From positions 29,673 to 93,672 of the forward strand of contig NZ_JADEXR010000004.1 in the NCBI RefSeq assembly GCF_015206995.1: a stretch of DNA of 64,000 nt. The letters run 5' to 3'. Shown here piece after piece: positions 17,290 through 25,031 of the stretch (its first letter is position 1; each line of letters begins with the position of its first letter). The position numbers were made by a program, and so were the translations under genes. The notes under the pieces were generated by a model. It worked only from the letters and a program-made list of their open reading frames with translations, ran no database searches and had not been told where the DNA came from. Origin of the DNA: an aff. Roholtiella sp. LEGE 12411. GTDB lineage: Bacteria > Cyanobacteriota > Cyanobacteriia > Cyanobacteriales > Nostocaceae.

Positions 17290-19146
17290 ATGAATCAGTT
17301 TCTATTTTTAACAAGTTGGTGGGTGCCTTTTTATAGCTTGATAGGCGCATTTTTGACCTTGCCGTGGGGAATGGGAATAATTCAGCGGACAGGGCCAAGA
17401 CCTGCGGTCTATTTCAACTTGTTGACGACTCTTTTGGCTTTTGCTCATAGCTCGTTGGTATTTAGAAATATCTGGGACAGAGAGCCAGAAAAGTTGCTTA
17501 TTAGCTGGTTTAAAGCGGCAGACTTAGACTTATCCTTTTCCTTAGAACTATCGCCAGTCAGTATTGGAGCAACTGTTTTAATCACGGGGCTAAGTCTGTT
17601 AGCACAAGTCTATGCCTTGGGTTACATGGAAAAAGACTGGTCATTGGCGCGTTTTTTTGCGCTGTTCGGGCTTTTTGAAGCGGCCTTAAGTGGTTTAGCG
17701 ATTAGTGACTCCTTGTTTCTCAGCTATACCTTTTTGGAAGTTTTGACGCTTTCGACTTACCTACTTGTGGGATTCTGGTATGCTCAACCGCTAGTGGTAA
17801 CGGCAGCGCGGGATGCGTTTTTAACCAAGCGGGTAGGAGACTTGTTGTTGCTAATGGGTGTAGTGACTCTTTCCAGCATGGCAGGTAGTTTGAACTTCTC
17901 TGACTTATATGAGTGGGCGCAAACAGCTAACTTAAGCCCAGTGACATCAACATTATTGGGATTAGCGTTGATCGCGGGGCCTGCCGGTAAATGTGCCCAA
18001 TTCCCCCTACACTTGTGGCTAGACGAGGCGATGGAAGGCCCCAACCCTGCATCAGTACTGCGAAACTCACTGGTAGTAGCTGGTGGTGCTTATTTACTGT
18101 ATAAGCTTCAACCAATCTTAGTTCTCTCGCCAGTTGCCTTGAATGCCTTGGTAGTCATGGGTACAGTGACAGCAATTGGTGCAACATTAGTATCCATAGC
18201 TCAAATTGACATTAAGCGATCGCTATCTCATTCCACCAGTGCATATATGGGCTTAATATTTCTGGCAGTGGGATTGCAGCAGGGGGGTGTTGCTCTAATG
18301 TTGTTATTAACCCACGCGATCGCCAAAGCACTATTATTTATGAGTTCAGGGTCAGTAATATTCACTACCCACAGCCAAGACTTAACAGAAATGGGCGGTT
18401 TGTGGTCGCGGATGCCAGCCACCACAACTGCTTTTGTTGTAGGTTCAGCGGGGATGGTAACACTGCTACCACTGGGAAGCTTCTGGGCAATGCTAGCGTG
18501 GGCTGACGGTTTTGTAAATATCAGCCCTTGGGTGATCGGGGTTTTAATACTGGTCAATGGCTTGACAGCATTAAACTTGACCAGAGTATTTAGATTAGTC
18601 TTCTGGGGTAAACCGCAACAGAAAACCCGTCGCACCCCAGAAGTTGGTTGGCAGATGGCATTACCAATGGTATCTCTAACAGTGTTGACTCTACTATTGC
18701 CCCTAATGCTACAGCAATGGTACTTGTTACCCGATTGGGAAAGTATTAATTGGTATGTGGTATCAGTATTGTTTTCTTCTACCGTCCTAGGCGTAGGCAT
18801 AGGGGCTACAGTTTATCTGCACAAAGCCTGGTCAAGATCTAGGATACTGGCATGGAGATTTGTGCAAGACTTATTGGGTTACGATTTTTATATTGACCGA
18901 GTTTATCGAGTGACTGTAGTGAGTATAGTAGCCCTGCTTTCTAAGATTTCAGCTTGGAGCGATCGCTACTTGGTTGATGGTCTAGTAAACTTGGTTGGTT
19001 TTGCAACAATTTTCAGTGGACAAAGTTTAAAATACAGCATTTCTGGTCAATCCCAGGGGTATATATTGACTATCTTAGCGGTCGTCAGCGTCTTGGGTTT
19101 TTTCATCAGCTGGTCTTTGGGTTTACTAGATAAATTGCCTTTTTAA
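17290..19146 (+). CDS. ndhF4: NAD(P)H dehydrogenase-1 subunit NdhF4 (CO2-uptake form)
   Basis: 618 residues, about 15 membrane helices, with the NuoL/MrpA core (LFLSYTFLEVLTLSTYLLVGFWY, GPAGKCAQFPLHLWLDEAMEGPNPASVLRNS, LSHSTSAYMGLIFLAVGL). The family GPxxKSAQFPFHxWLPDAMxGPTPVSA motif is altered here to GPNPASVLRNS, a trait of the CO2-uptake NdhF3/F4 forms. In NDH-1MS or MS' complexes it partners NdhD and a Cup protein in thylakoid CO2 hydration. The number 4 is inferred from the adjacent CupB-type protein and linkage to ccm genes as in Anabaena. ATG at 17290; it leads a three-gene operon. Confidence 0.92.
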   Translation: MNQFLFLTSWWVPFYSLIGAFLTLPWGMGIIQRTGPRPAVYFNLLTTLLAFAHSSLVFRNIWDREPEKLLISWFKAADLDLSFSLELSPVSIGATVLITGLSLLAQVYALGYMEKDWSLARFFALFGLFEAALSGLAISDSLFLSYTFLEVLTLSTYLLVGFWYAQPLVVTAARDAFLTKRVGDLLLLMGVVTLSSMAGSLNFSDLYEWAQTANLSPVTSTLLGLALIAGPAGKCAQFPLHLWLDEAMEGPNPASVLRNSLVVAGGAYLLYKLQPILVLSPVALNALVVMGTVTAIGATLVSIAQIDIKRSLSHSTSAYMGLIFLAVGLQQGGVALMLLLTHAIAKALLFMSSGSVIFTTHSQDLTEMGGLWSRMPATTTAFVVGSAGMVTLLPLGSFWAMLAWADGFVNISPWVIGVLILVNGLTALNLTRVFRLVFWGKPQQKTRRTPEVGWQMALPMVSLTVLTLLLPLMLQQWYLLPDWESINWYVVSVLFSSTVLGVGIGATVYLHKAWSRSRILAWRFVQDLLGYDFYIDRVYRVTVVSIVALLSKISAWSDRYLVDGLVNLVGFATIFSGQSLKYSISGQSQGYILTILAVVSVLGFFISWSLGLLDKLPF

Positions 19147-19176
19147 TAGTGCAAAGTCGGGAGACAGGAGTCAAAA

Positions 19177-19204
19177 GTAGAGACGTGATTAATTGTGTCT
19201 CTAC
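19177..19204. repeat. GTAGAGAC palindromic repeat between ndhF4 and ndhD4
   Basis: An imperfect palindrome with GTAGAGAC and GTCTCTAC ends, same family as 7165-7207. It is followed at about 19235-19280 by a run of CCCCCTGCT units. Both lie in the intergenic leader of ndhD4. Confidence 0.65.
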
Positions 19205-19299
19205 AGAATTCAGCAGACAGGAGTAATGGATTTTGCTCCCCCTGCTCCCCCTGCTCCCCCTGCTTCCTCTACCCCCTCTCTTCCTACGTAGTTCTGCTT

Positions 19300-20802
19300 A
19301 TGCTTAGTGCTTTGATTTTGCTGCCATTGTTAGGTGCAGCTTTAGTTGGTTTCTGGCCCTCTGACATCAGTGGTAAATTCGCCCGTGGCTTGTCTTTGGC
19401 CTTTGCTAGCATCAGTTTCTTGTGGACAGTTGTAATCGCAACTCAATTCCATCCAGGAGAGGTCACTCAACAGTTTGCCGAGTCTGTGCCCTGGATCGAC
19501 GTCTTAGGCTTGAATTATAATCTGGGAGTAGATGGCTTATCTTTGCCATTGCTGGTTTTGAATGGACTATTGACTTGTATTGCCATCTACAGTAGTGATG
19601 AATCTATTGGGCGTCCTAGGTTTTATTACTCTTTGATATTACTGTTAAGTGTTGGGGTAACTGGAGCTTTTCTAGCACAGGATTTACTGCTATTCTTCCT
19701 GTTTTACGAACTGGAACTGATACCGCTGTATCTGTTGATAGCCATTTGGGGTGGCGCAAAGCGGGGTTATGCCGCTACGAAATTTCTGATTTACACTGCC
19801 ATTTCGGGAATCCTGATTTTAGCAAGTTTCCTAGGTATAGTTTGGCTGAGTGGTGGTTCTAACTTTGCACTAGCAAGCTTGAATACTAAGACTCTACCTT
19901 TAGCCACACAGCTTTTGCTGTTAGGGGGGATTTTAGTAGGCTTTGGGATTAAGATTCCTTTAGTTCCCTTTCATACTTGGTTGCCAGATGCTCACGTCGA
20001 AGCTTCCACACCGATTTCTGTACTGTTGGCTGGGATATTATTGAAGTTGGGAACCTACGGCTTACTGCGATTTGGCATGAATTTATTGCCAGAAGCTTGG
20101 GCTTATCTGGCTCCTTGGTTGGCGACTTGGGCGGTGGTAAGTGTGCTATACGGTGCATCCTGTGCGATCGCTCAAACCGATATGAAAAAGATGGTGGCAT
20201 ATAGTTCCATTGGACACATGGGCTACGTGCTTTTAGCCGCAGCAGCAGCTACCCCTTTAAGTGTTTTGGGTACTGTCATGCAAATGATTAGCCACGGCTT
20301 GATTTCCGCAATGCTGTTTTTGCTGGTGGGGGTTGTGTATAAAAAAGCCGGTAGCCGGGATTTAGATGTTGTCCGGGGACTGCTGAACCCAGAACGGGGT
20401 TTACCTGTAATTGGTAGCTTAATGATTGTGGGAGTTATGGCCAGTGCTGGTATACCAGGAATGGTCGGGTTTATTTCCGAATTTATCATTTTTCGGGGTA
20501 GTTTCCCGGTTTTTCCAGTGCAAACTCTGCTGTCAATGATTGGTACTGGCTTAACTGCGGTTTACTTTTTACTCCTTGTCAACCGCGCATTTTTTGGACG
20601 CTTATCTGCACAGGTTACAAACTTACCACGCGTGTATTGGAGCGATCGCGCCCCATCTCTAGTTTTAGCTGTGGTGATTGTAATTTTTGGCATCCAACCC
20701 ACTTGGTTATCGCGCTGGACTGAACCAACAATCACAGCAATGGTAAACACACAAAACGTAATCGCAACTGTGTCCTTAGATAAGGTAAAGAGCAAAAGTT
20801 AA
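19300..20802 (+). CDS. ndhD4: NAD(P)H dehydrogenase-1 subunit NdhD4 (CO2-uptake form)
   Basis: 500 residues with about 14 membrane helices, a NuoM-type proton-pumping subunit (LLFFLFYELELIPLYLLIAIWGG, VPFHTWLPDAHVEASTPISVLLAGILLKLGTYG are the signature). It lies in the distal membrane arm of the CO2-uptake NDH-1 complex with NdhF4 and CupB. The frame is open back to a GTG at 19195, but that part is translated simple repeat (CSPCSPCSPC), so I place the start at ATG 19300 (MLSALILLPLLGAALVG). No clear ribosome site is seen there, and expression may depend on coupling to ndhF4. Confidence 0.93.
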   Translation: MLSALILLPLLGAALVGFWPSDISGKFARGLSLAFASISFLWTVVIATQFHPGEVTQQFAESVPWIDVLGLNYNLGVDGLSLPLLVLNGLLTCIAIYSSDESIGRPRFYYSLILLLSVGVTGAFLAQDLLLFFLFYELELIPLYLLIAIWGGAKRGYAATKFLIYTAISGILILASFLGIVWLSGGSNFALASLNTKTLPLATQLLLLGGILVGFGIKIPLVPFHTWLPDAHVEASTPISVLLAGILLKLGTYGLLRFGMNLLPEAWAYLAPWLATWAVVSVLYGASCAIAQTDMKKMVAYSSIGHMGYVLLAAAAATPLSVLGTVMQMISHGLISAMLFLLVGVVYKKAGSRDLDVVRGLLNPERGLPVIGSLMIVGVMASAGIPGMVGFISEFIIFRGSFPVFPVQTLLSMIGTGLTAVYFLLLVNRAFFGRLSAQVTNLPRVYWSDRAPSLVLAVVIVIFGIQPTWLSRWTEPTITAMVNTQNVIATVSLDKVKSKS

Positions 20803-20931
20803 AAGATGGGTATTGAGGACTGGGTACTGGGGAACTCAAAGCCCTCTGTGACAAGAAGGGACAATAGATACTGAGAAAAAACTCTGATCTACACCTAATC
20901 CCCAATTCCGATACTTTTTGGAGAACTGGCA

Positions 20932-22062
20932 ATGGTAAATGTTAAAAAGAAGCCTACTAATAATCCCTTAGCAGAGTATATTGAACGCCTACAAAAAGGA
21001 GGGGCATTAGTTCCCGATAGTCCAGAAAATGTATTGGAAGTAGTTGGTATTCTTAAAAGTTATGGCATAGTTTTAGATGCGTACTCCAAAAATCTTATTT
21101 ACATTGCTGAACACCAATTTTTAATATTTTTTCCATTCTTTAAATACTTTAATGGAGAATTTTCTTTTCAAAAACTATTCCGCCACTGGTGGCATAACCG
21201 CATTAATTTTGAGTATGCCGAGTATTGCATGAAATCAATGATGTGGCATGGTGGCGGTGGACTGGATACATATTTGGATACACAAGAATTCCAAGAAAGA
21301 GCGCAAGCAGTTATTGATGCTAAATTTCCAAATAATCCCTTAATTCTGAGCGTTAACCAACTTTTTCCAGATTTTTTAACTGAACAGTTACGCGTCTCTA
21401 CTTACTACACTGGATTAGGTCAATTCTGGCGAGTTATGGCTGATATTTTCCTTACCCTATCAGACCACTACGACCAAGGCAAAATTAAATCGATTTCCGA
21501 AGTTGTAGAACACATTAAAACAGGGTTGGTGACTAGTGCATCAAATCCAATTACTTACACCGTTAAAATTCGAGATAAAGCCTATGAAATCATTCCCAAA
21601 AGTGTTGGTTTAACCTTTTTAGCAGATACAGCAATACCTTATGTAGAAGCAGTTTTCTTCCGAGGAACTCCTTTCCATGGCACAGTTTCATACAATGCCC
21701 AAGCATATCAAATCTCTCCAGATCAAAGTAGATTTCAGTATGGTGCATTGTATGCTGATCCTTTACCTATTGGTGGTGCAGGTATTCCTCCCACTTTGTT
21801 GATGCAAGATATGCGTCATTATCTTCCAGAATATTTGCATGACATTTATCGTCGCGGTCTTCGAGGTGAAGATGATTTGCGGGTAAAAATTTGCATGAGT
21901 TTCCAAAAATCGATGTTTTGTGTGACAACGGCGACGATTTTAGGACTGATGCCTTATTCTATGGATACGAAAGATCCATCTGAGCAAAATGCTAACCGAG
22001 TCTATTTAGAAAAGTGGATGAATCGGTTAGTAACTTCGCGCTTGAAGGAAGTTAACGATTAA
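20932..22062 (+). CDS. cupB: CO2 hydration protein CupB/ChpX
   Basis: 376 residues of the CO2-hydration (ChpX/ChpY) family, the soluble subunit that caps NdhD/NdhF and converts CO2 to bicarbonate coupled to electron flow. Recognisable conserved blocks include YIAEHQFLIFFPFFKYFNGEF, HWWHNRINFEYAEYCMKSMMWHGGGGLDTYLD and TYYTGLGQFWRVMADIF, rich in His that may ligate zinc. The size fits the shorter CupB (constitutive system) rather than the roughly 430-residue CupA, and no cupS gene follows. It is third in the operon after ndhF4 and ndhD4. Its stop overlaps by 4 bp the stop of the convergent carbonic anhydrase gene. Confidence 0.92.
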   Translation: MVNVKKKPTNNPLAEYIERLQKGGALVPDSPENVLEVVGILKSYGIVLDAYSKNLIYIAEHQFLIFFPFFKYFNGEFSFQKLFRHWWHNRINFEYAEYCMKSMMWHGGGGLDTYLDTQEFQERAQAVIDAKFPNNPLILSVNQLFPDFLTEQLRVSTYYTGLGQFWRVMADIFLTLSDHYDQGKIKSISEVVEHIKTGLVTSASNPITYTVKIRDKAYEIIPKSVGLTFLADTAIPYVEAVFFRGTPFHGTVSYNAQAYQISPDQSRFQYGALYADPLPIGGAGIPPTLLMQDMRHYLPEYLHDIYRRGLRGEDDLRVKICMSFQKSMFCVTTATILGLMPYSMDTKDPSEQNANRVYLEKWMNRLVTSRLKEVND

Positions 22063-22763
22063 ACGATAGTTAGTTTCCCAGTATCAAGATCGTAACGTCC
22101 TCCTACAATTTTCAGTTTGCCTGTCTGCATCAGTTTAACTAAAAGCGCTGAATTTTCCTGCAATCTTTCAACTTGATATTTAACATTCGCTACGACTGCA
22201 TTCTCAACCGGATCACCCGGTTTGTCTTTTACCTTAGCTATTGCTGGTTTGATGGCATTTACAAAAGTGCCAATTTGACCAGGCAGTGATTCGCCTTTTA
22301 CAGATGCTGTGACTGCACCACATCTTTCATGACCTAGCACCATAATTAGGGGAGTGCCTAATAATACTGCCGCATATTCAATGCTACCAAGCACTTCCGG
22401 GATCACGATATTCCCAGCGATGCGAATATCGAACAAATCCCCAATCCCTTGGTCAAAGAGGATTTCCGCAGATACCCGCGAATCAGCACAACTAAGTATA
22501 GTTGCAAACGGATGCTGCGCTTGGGCAACTTCTCGCAAACGTGTTTGTGTTTGGTGTGGATACTTACGCTTTTGCTGCACAAACCGCCGATTCCCATCCA
22601 GCAATCTTTTCAGGGCTGCATCAGGACTAACAGGCTCAGTGTTTTGTTGTGCAACCGCAGCGATGGTTGGCTTAGTTATAGCATTAGCTGCGATCGCCAC
22701 TCCACTAAAGCCTGCTAACTTTAAGAGTTTGCGGCGACCAATAAATTCATTAATTCGACTCAT
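22059..22763 (-). CDS. Beta-carbonic anhydrase with twin-arginine signal (EcaB-like)
   Basis: 234 residues. The N-terminus (FIGRRKLLKLAGFSGVAIAANAIT) is a twin-arginine type signal, predicting export to the periplasm or thylakoid lumen. The mature part is a beta-class enzyme: zinc ligands in CADSR and GHERCG (Cys, Asp/Arg dyad, His, Cys), with the SRVSAEILFDQGIGDLFDIRIAGN stretch. It would interconvert CO2 and bicarbonate outside the cytoplasm, which fits its position behind sbtA-sbtB. AGGAAAG precedes the ATG. It begins 45 bp after sbtB, so operon membership is likely. Synechocystis EcaB is the nearest described analogue known to me. Confidence 0.9.
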   Translation of the reverse strand: MSRINEFIGRRKLLKLAGFSGVAIAANAITKPTIAAVAQQNTEPVSPDAALKRLLDGNRRFVQQKRKYPHQTQTRLREVAQAQHPFATILSCADSRVSAEILFDQGIGDLFDIRIAGNIVIPEVLGSIEYAAVLLGTPLIMVLGHERCGAVTASVKGESLPGQIGTFVNAIKPAIAKVKDKPGDPVENAVVANVKYQVERLQENSALLVKLMQTGKLKIVGGRYDLDTGKLTIV

Positions 22764-22808
22764 AAATACTTTCCTGCAAGCTCAATCAATGATCACAGTG
22801 ATACATCA

Positions 22809-23105
22809 TCAAAGAGACGCAACACACCGCACAGATCTAATCTCTATCGCATCAGAGAGATAACATGTACCCCCAAACTTATTAAGAATAGGTCTGAGGA
22901 TTTCCAAAACAGGTTTGGCTTGATCTGGTAGGCAGAAAGCGATTACATATACATTGTCAAGCTCTGTAGTTTCTCCATGGGGACTTCTACCTGCCACATT
23001 CCGAATTACAGTATGCCCATGCACACCTGCTTTATCTAAGCCGTCTAATATCTTTCCCAATTCAACGGCATTGGCGATAACTTCTATTCTTTTTACTGAG
23101 TGCAT
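22809..23105 (-). CDS. sbtB: PII-like regulator SbtB
   Basis: 98 residues with the PII/SbtB ferredoxin-like fold: VKRIEVIANAVELGKILDGLDKAGVHGHTVIRNVAGRS, the T-loop region HGETTELDNVYVIAFCL, then the second half-repeat. SbtB trimers bind adenine nucleotides including cAMP and block or tune SbtA. The Synechocystis C-terminal redox clasp CGPEGC is absent; the end is instead RSVRCVASL. The ATG at 23103-23105 is preceded by GGAGATGA, which lies across the sbtA stop. The gene starts 4 bp after sbtA, indicating coupling. A further upstream ATG (23126) inside sbtA is less likely. Confidence 0.85.
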   Translation of the reverse strand: MHSVKRIEVIANAVELGKILDGLDKAGVHGHTVIRNVAGRSPHGETTELDNVYVIAFCLPDQAKPVLEILRPILNKFGGTCYLSDAIEIRSVRCVASL

Positions 23106-23109
23106 AATA

Positions 23110-24081
23110 TCATCTCCACAGTGCATTGATGCCGTAAAAGTATAAAGGAATACCGATAATAATATTAAAGGGAAAGGTAATTGCTAAGGCGCTAGTTACG
23201 TACAAACTAGGATTAGCTTCAGGAAGTGTTAACCTCATAGCAGCGGGAACAGCTATGTAAGAGGCACTAGCACACAAAACTGAAAATAAAAGCGCATTTC
23301 CCTGCGGCATCCCGATTAGTCTTGCTAGAAGTATCCCGATTGTTGCATTTAAAATCGGGATCAAGATAGAAAAAGAGATCAAAAACCAACCGGCTTTACC
23401 AAGATCTTTGATTTTTCCGGCAGCTACCAGTCCCATATCTAGTAAAAAGAAGGTTAAAACTCCATAAAATATTTCTTGGGTAAAAGGCGCTTCCAACTTC
23501 CAGCCTTTTTCCCCTGACAGCACACCGATTAATAGGCTTCCAACCAAGAGATAAACAGAACTGTTAAGGAAAGCTTCTTTGAGAACTTCCGACCAAGAAA
23601 AGTCACCATCTTCCTTGTCTATGTCATATATTCTTACCAGCAGGAGTCCCACAATGATGGCTGGAGATTCCATTAAGGCTAAAGCCGCTACCATGTAGCC
23701 ACTAAACTCAATGCCAAGTTCACTGAGAAAAGACCCAGCAGTAATAAATGTGACTGCACTGATAGAACCATAAGTGGCGGCGATCGCAGCTGAATTGTAT
23801 AAATCAAGTCTGATTCTTAGAATGAAAAATGTGTATATTGGAACAATGGTAGCCATCATGATGGCTGCAAATAGCGTCAGTACGACTTCTTGACTAATTC
23901 CACTCCTAACAAGTTCAGCACCTCCCTTGAACCCAATAGCAAGTAGAAGATAAAGAGAGAAGAGTTTGGGTAAAGGTTGAGGAATTTCCAAATCCGACTT
24001 GAATATAACAGCCGACATTCCGAGAAAGAAAAAAAGAATTGGTGGGCTTAGGATGTTAGACATGATTAGGCTTGCATTCAT
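23110..24081 (-). CDS. sbtA: Sodium-dependent bicarbonate transporter SbtA
   Basis: 323 residues, about 10 membrane helices, in the SbtA (DUF897) family of high-affinity Na+/HCO3- symporters. Diagnostic blocks are ILSPPILFFFLGMSAVIFKSDLEIPQPLPKLFSLYLLLAIGFKGG and the repeated half around AAIAATYGSISAVTFITA. The central cytosolic loop (IYDIDKEDGDFSWSEVLKE) is short, so the protein is smaller than the 374-residue Synechocystis SbtA. It heads the sbtA-sbtB-carbonic anhydrase line. The start ATG at 24079-24081 (MNASLIMSN) has GGAGAGG upstream; a GTG two codons earlier is also open. Confidence 0.92.
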   Translation of the reverse strand: MNASLIMSNILSPPILFFFLGMSAVIFKSDLEIPQPLPKLFSLYLLLAIGFKGGAELVRSGISQEVVLTLFAAIMMATIVPIYTFFILRIRLDLYNSAAIAATYGSISAVTFITAGSFLSELGIEFSGYMVAALALMESPAIIVGLLLVRIYDIDKEDGDFSWSEVLKEAFLNSSVYLLVGSLLIGVLSGEKGWKLEAPFTQEIFYGVLTFFLLDMGLVAAGKIKDLGKAGWFLISFSILIPILNATIGILLARLIGMPQGNALLFSVLCASASYIAVPAAMRLTLPEANPSLYVTSALAITFPFNIIIGIPLYFYGINALWR

Positions 24082-24189
24082 CCCCACCTCTCCTTATATT
24101 TGCGTAAACAGAAGCAAAAATTTTGATCATTAATAGTCACTATGTGCTAACTATAAACAAGTATGCCAATCTTATGTCGGCACTCAAAT

Positions 24190-24250
24190 AAGCATAAGTA
24201 ACTATGCTTTTTGGATGACTATGATGCATAGTTTATCAGAATAAGCATAG
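24190..24250. promoter_or_regulatory. Cluster of TATGC/GCATA inverted repeats upstream of sbtA
   Basis: AAGCATA-N6-TATGCTT at 24190-24209, CTATG-N3-CATAG at 24219-24231 and a third half-site AAGCATAG at 24243-24250. They lie about 110-170 bp before the sbtA ATG and before a plus-strand acetyltransferase. Repeated dyads of this kind suggest an operator, possibly for a LysR regulator such as the one at 10712-11659. The regulator is a guess. Confidence 0.5.
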
Positions 24251-24304
24251 CCTTCATAACTTTTTAACTCAGGCTGCTTCGCTTGGTGAAGTCAAGGGTC
24301 AAGA

Positions 24305-24901
24305 ATGGTTAAATTAATCGCACCCGAACAAATTATCGAGACGTCACGGTTATTACTTGAGCCGCTTGTACCAGATCATGCCTCGGCTATTTACAAGCAA
24401 CTGCTGGATCATAGGCTTTACCAGTTCATTCCACAGTCGCCGCCCATGTCGCTACAGACTGTAGAAACTCGATACCTTACTTTATCCTCAAGACTTTCGC
24501 CAGACAAACAAGAGGCTTGGTTAAACTGGGTAATCCGTTTTCGAGAGTTTAGGGAATATGTTGGGATATTAGAAGCAACAGTACATACTAACCGTACCGC
24601 AGCAATTGCTTACACAATTTTCCCACTGTTTTGGCGCCAGGGCTATGCAAAAGAGGGATGTTCGCGTGTACTTGAATACCTTTTTAAGGAATATAAAGTA
24701 AGTGTTGTCACAGCAGATATAGATACACGTAACATTGCCTCCATTAGCCTTGTTGAGGCGCTTGGTATGAAGCTGACTTCTACACGAACAAATGCCGACT
24801 TTTTCAAAGGATCTGTCAGCGATGAGTATCGATATGAGATGGTGTCGCCTCTTACTCCACTCTCTGGTTCAGTAGATAAAAAACCTTTTTTGGCTCGGTG
24901 A
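24305..24901 (+). CDS. GNAT family N-acetyltransferase (RimJ/RimL type)
   Basis: 198 residues with the Acetyltransf_3 pattern: ETSRLLLEPLVPDHASAIYKQL at the start, YTIFPLFWRQGYAKEGCSRVLEYLF (acetyl-CoA loop, about 100-124) and DTRNIASISLVEALGMK (about 138-154). These enzymes acetylate N-termini of proteins or small amines. Substrate unknown. The ATG at 24305 closely follows the sbtA upstream dyads, so the two divergent genes share a control region; that need not mean shared function. The C-terminal 20 residues (SPLTPLSGSVDKKPF) look like an unconserved tail. Confidence 0.85.
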   Translation: MVKLIAPEQIIETSRLLLEPLVPDHASAIYKQLLDHRLYQFIPQSPPMSLQTVETRYLTLSSRLSPDKQEAWLNWVIRFREFREYVGILEATVHTNRTAAIAYTIFPLFWRQGYAKEGCSRVLEYLFKEYKVSVVTADIDTRNIASISLVEALGMKLTSTRTNADFFKGSVSDEYRYEMVSPLTPLSGSVDKKPFLAR

Positions 24902-25031
24902 TGCGATTGCGAACTGTATCTGATGAAATATCACCTCAGATATACTTAGCCGAAAATTTTGCTGTATAAAAATTATAGCCTTAGCGTAGAATTTTACGGT
25001 TTTGGCACGGTGATGCCTAAGTCCTAATATT

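Noticed and set aside
19195..19299. N-terminal extension of ndhD4 to a GTG
   Set aside because: Extension is translated CCCCCTGCT simple repeat (CSPCSPC); the conserved membrane protein starts at ATG 19300.
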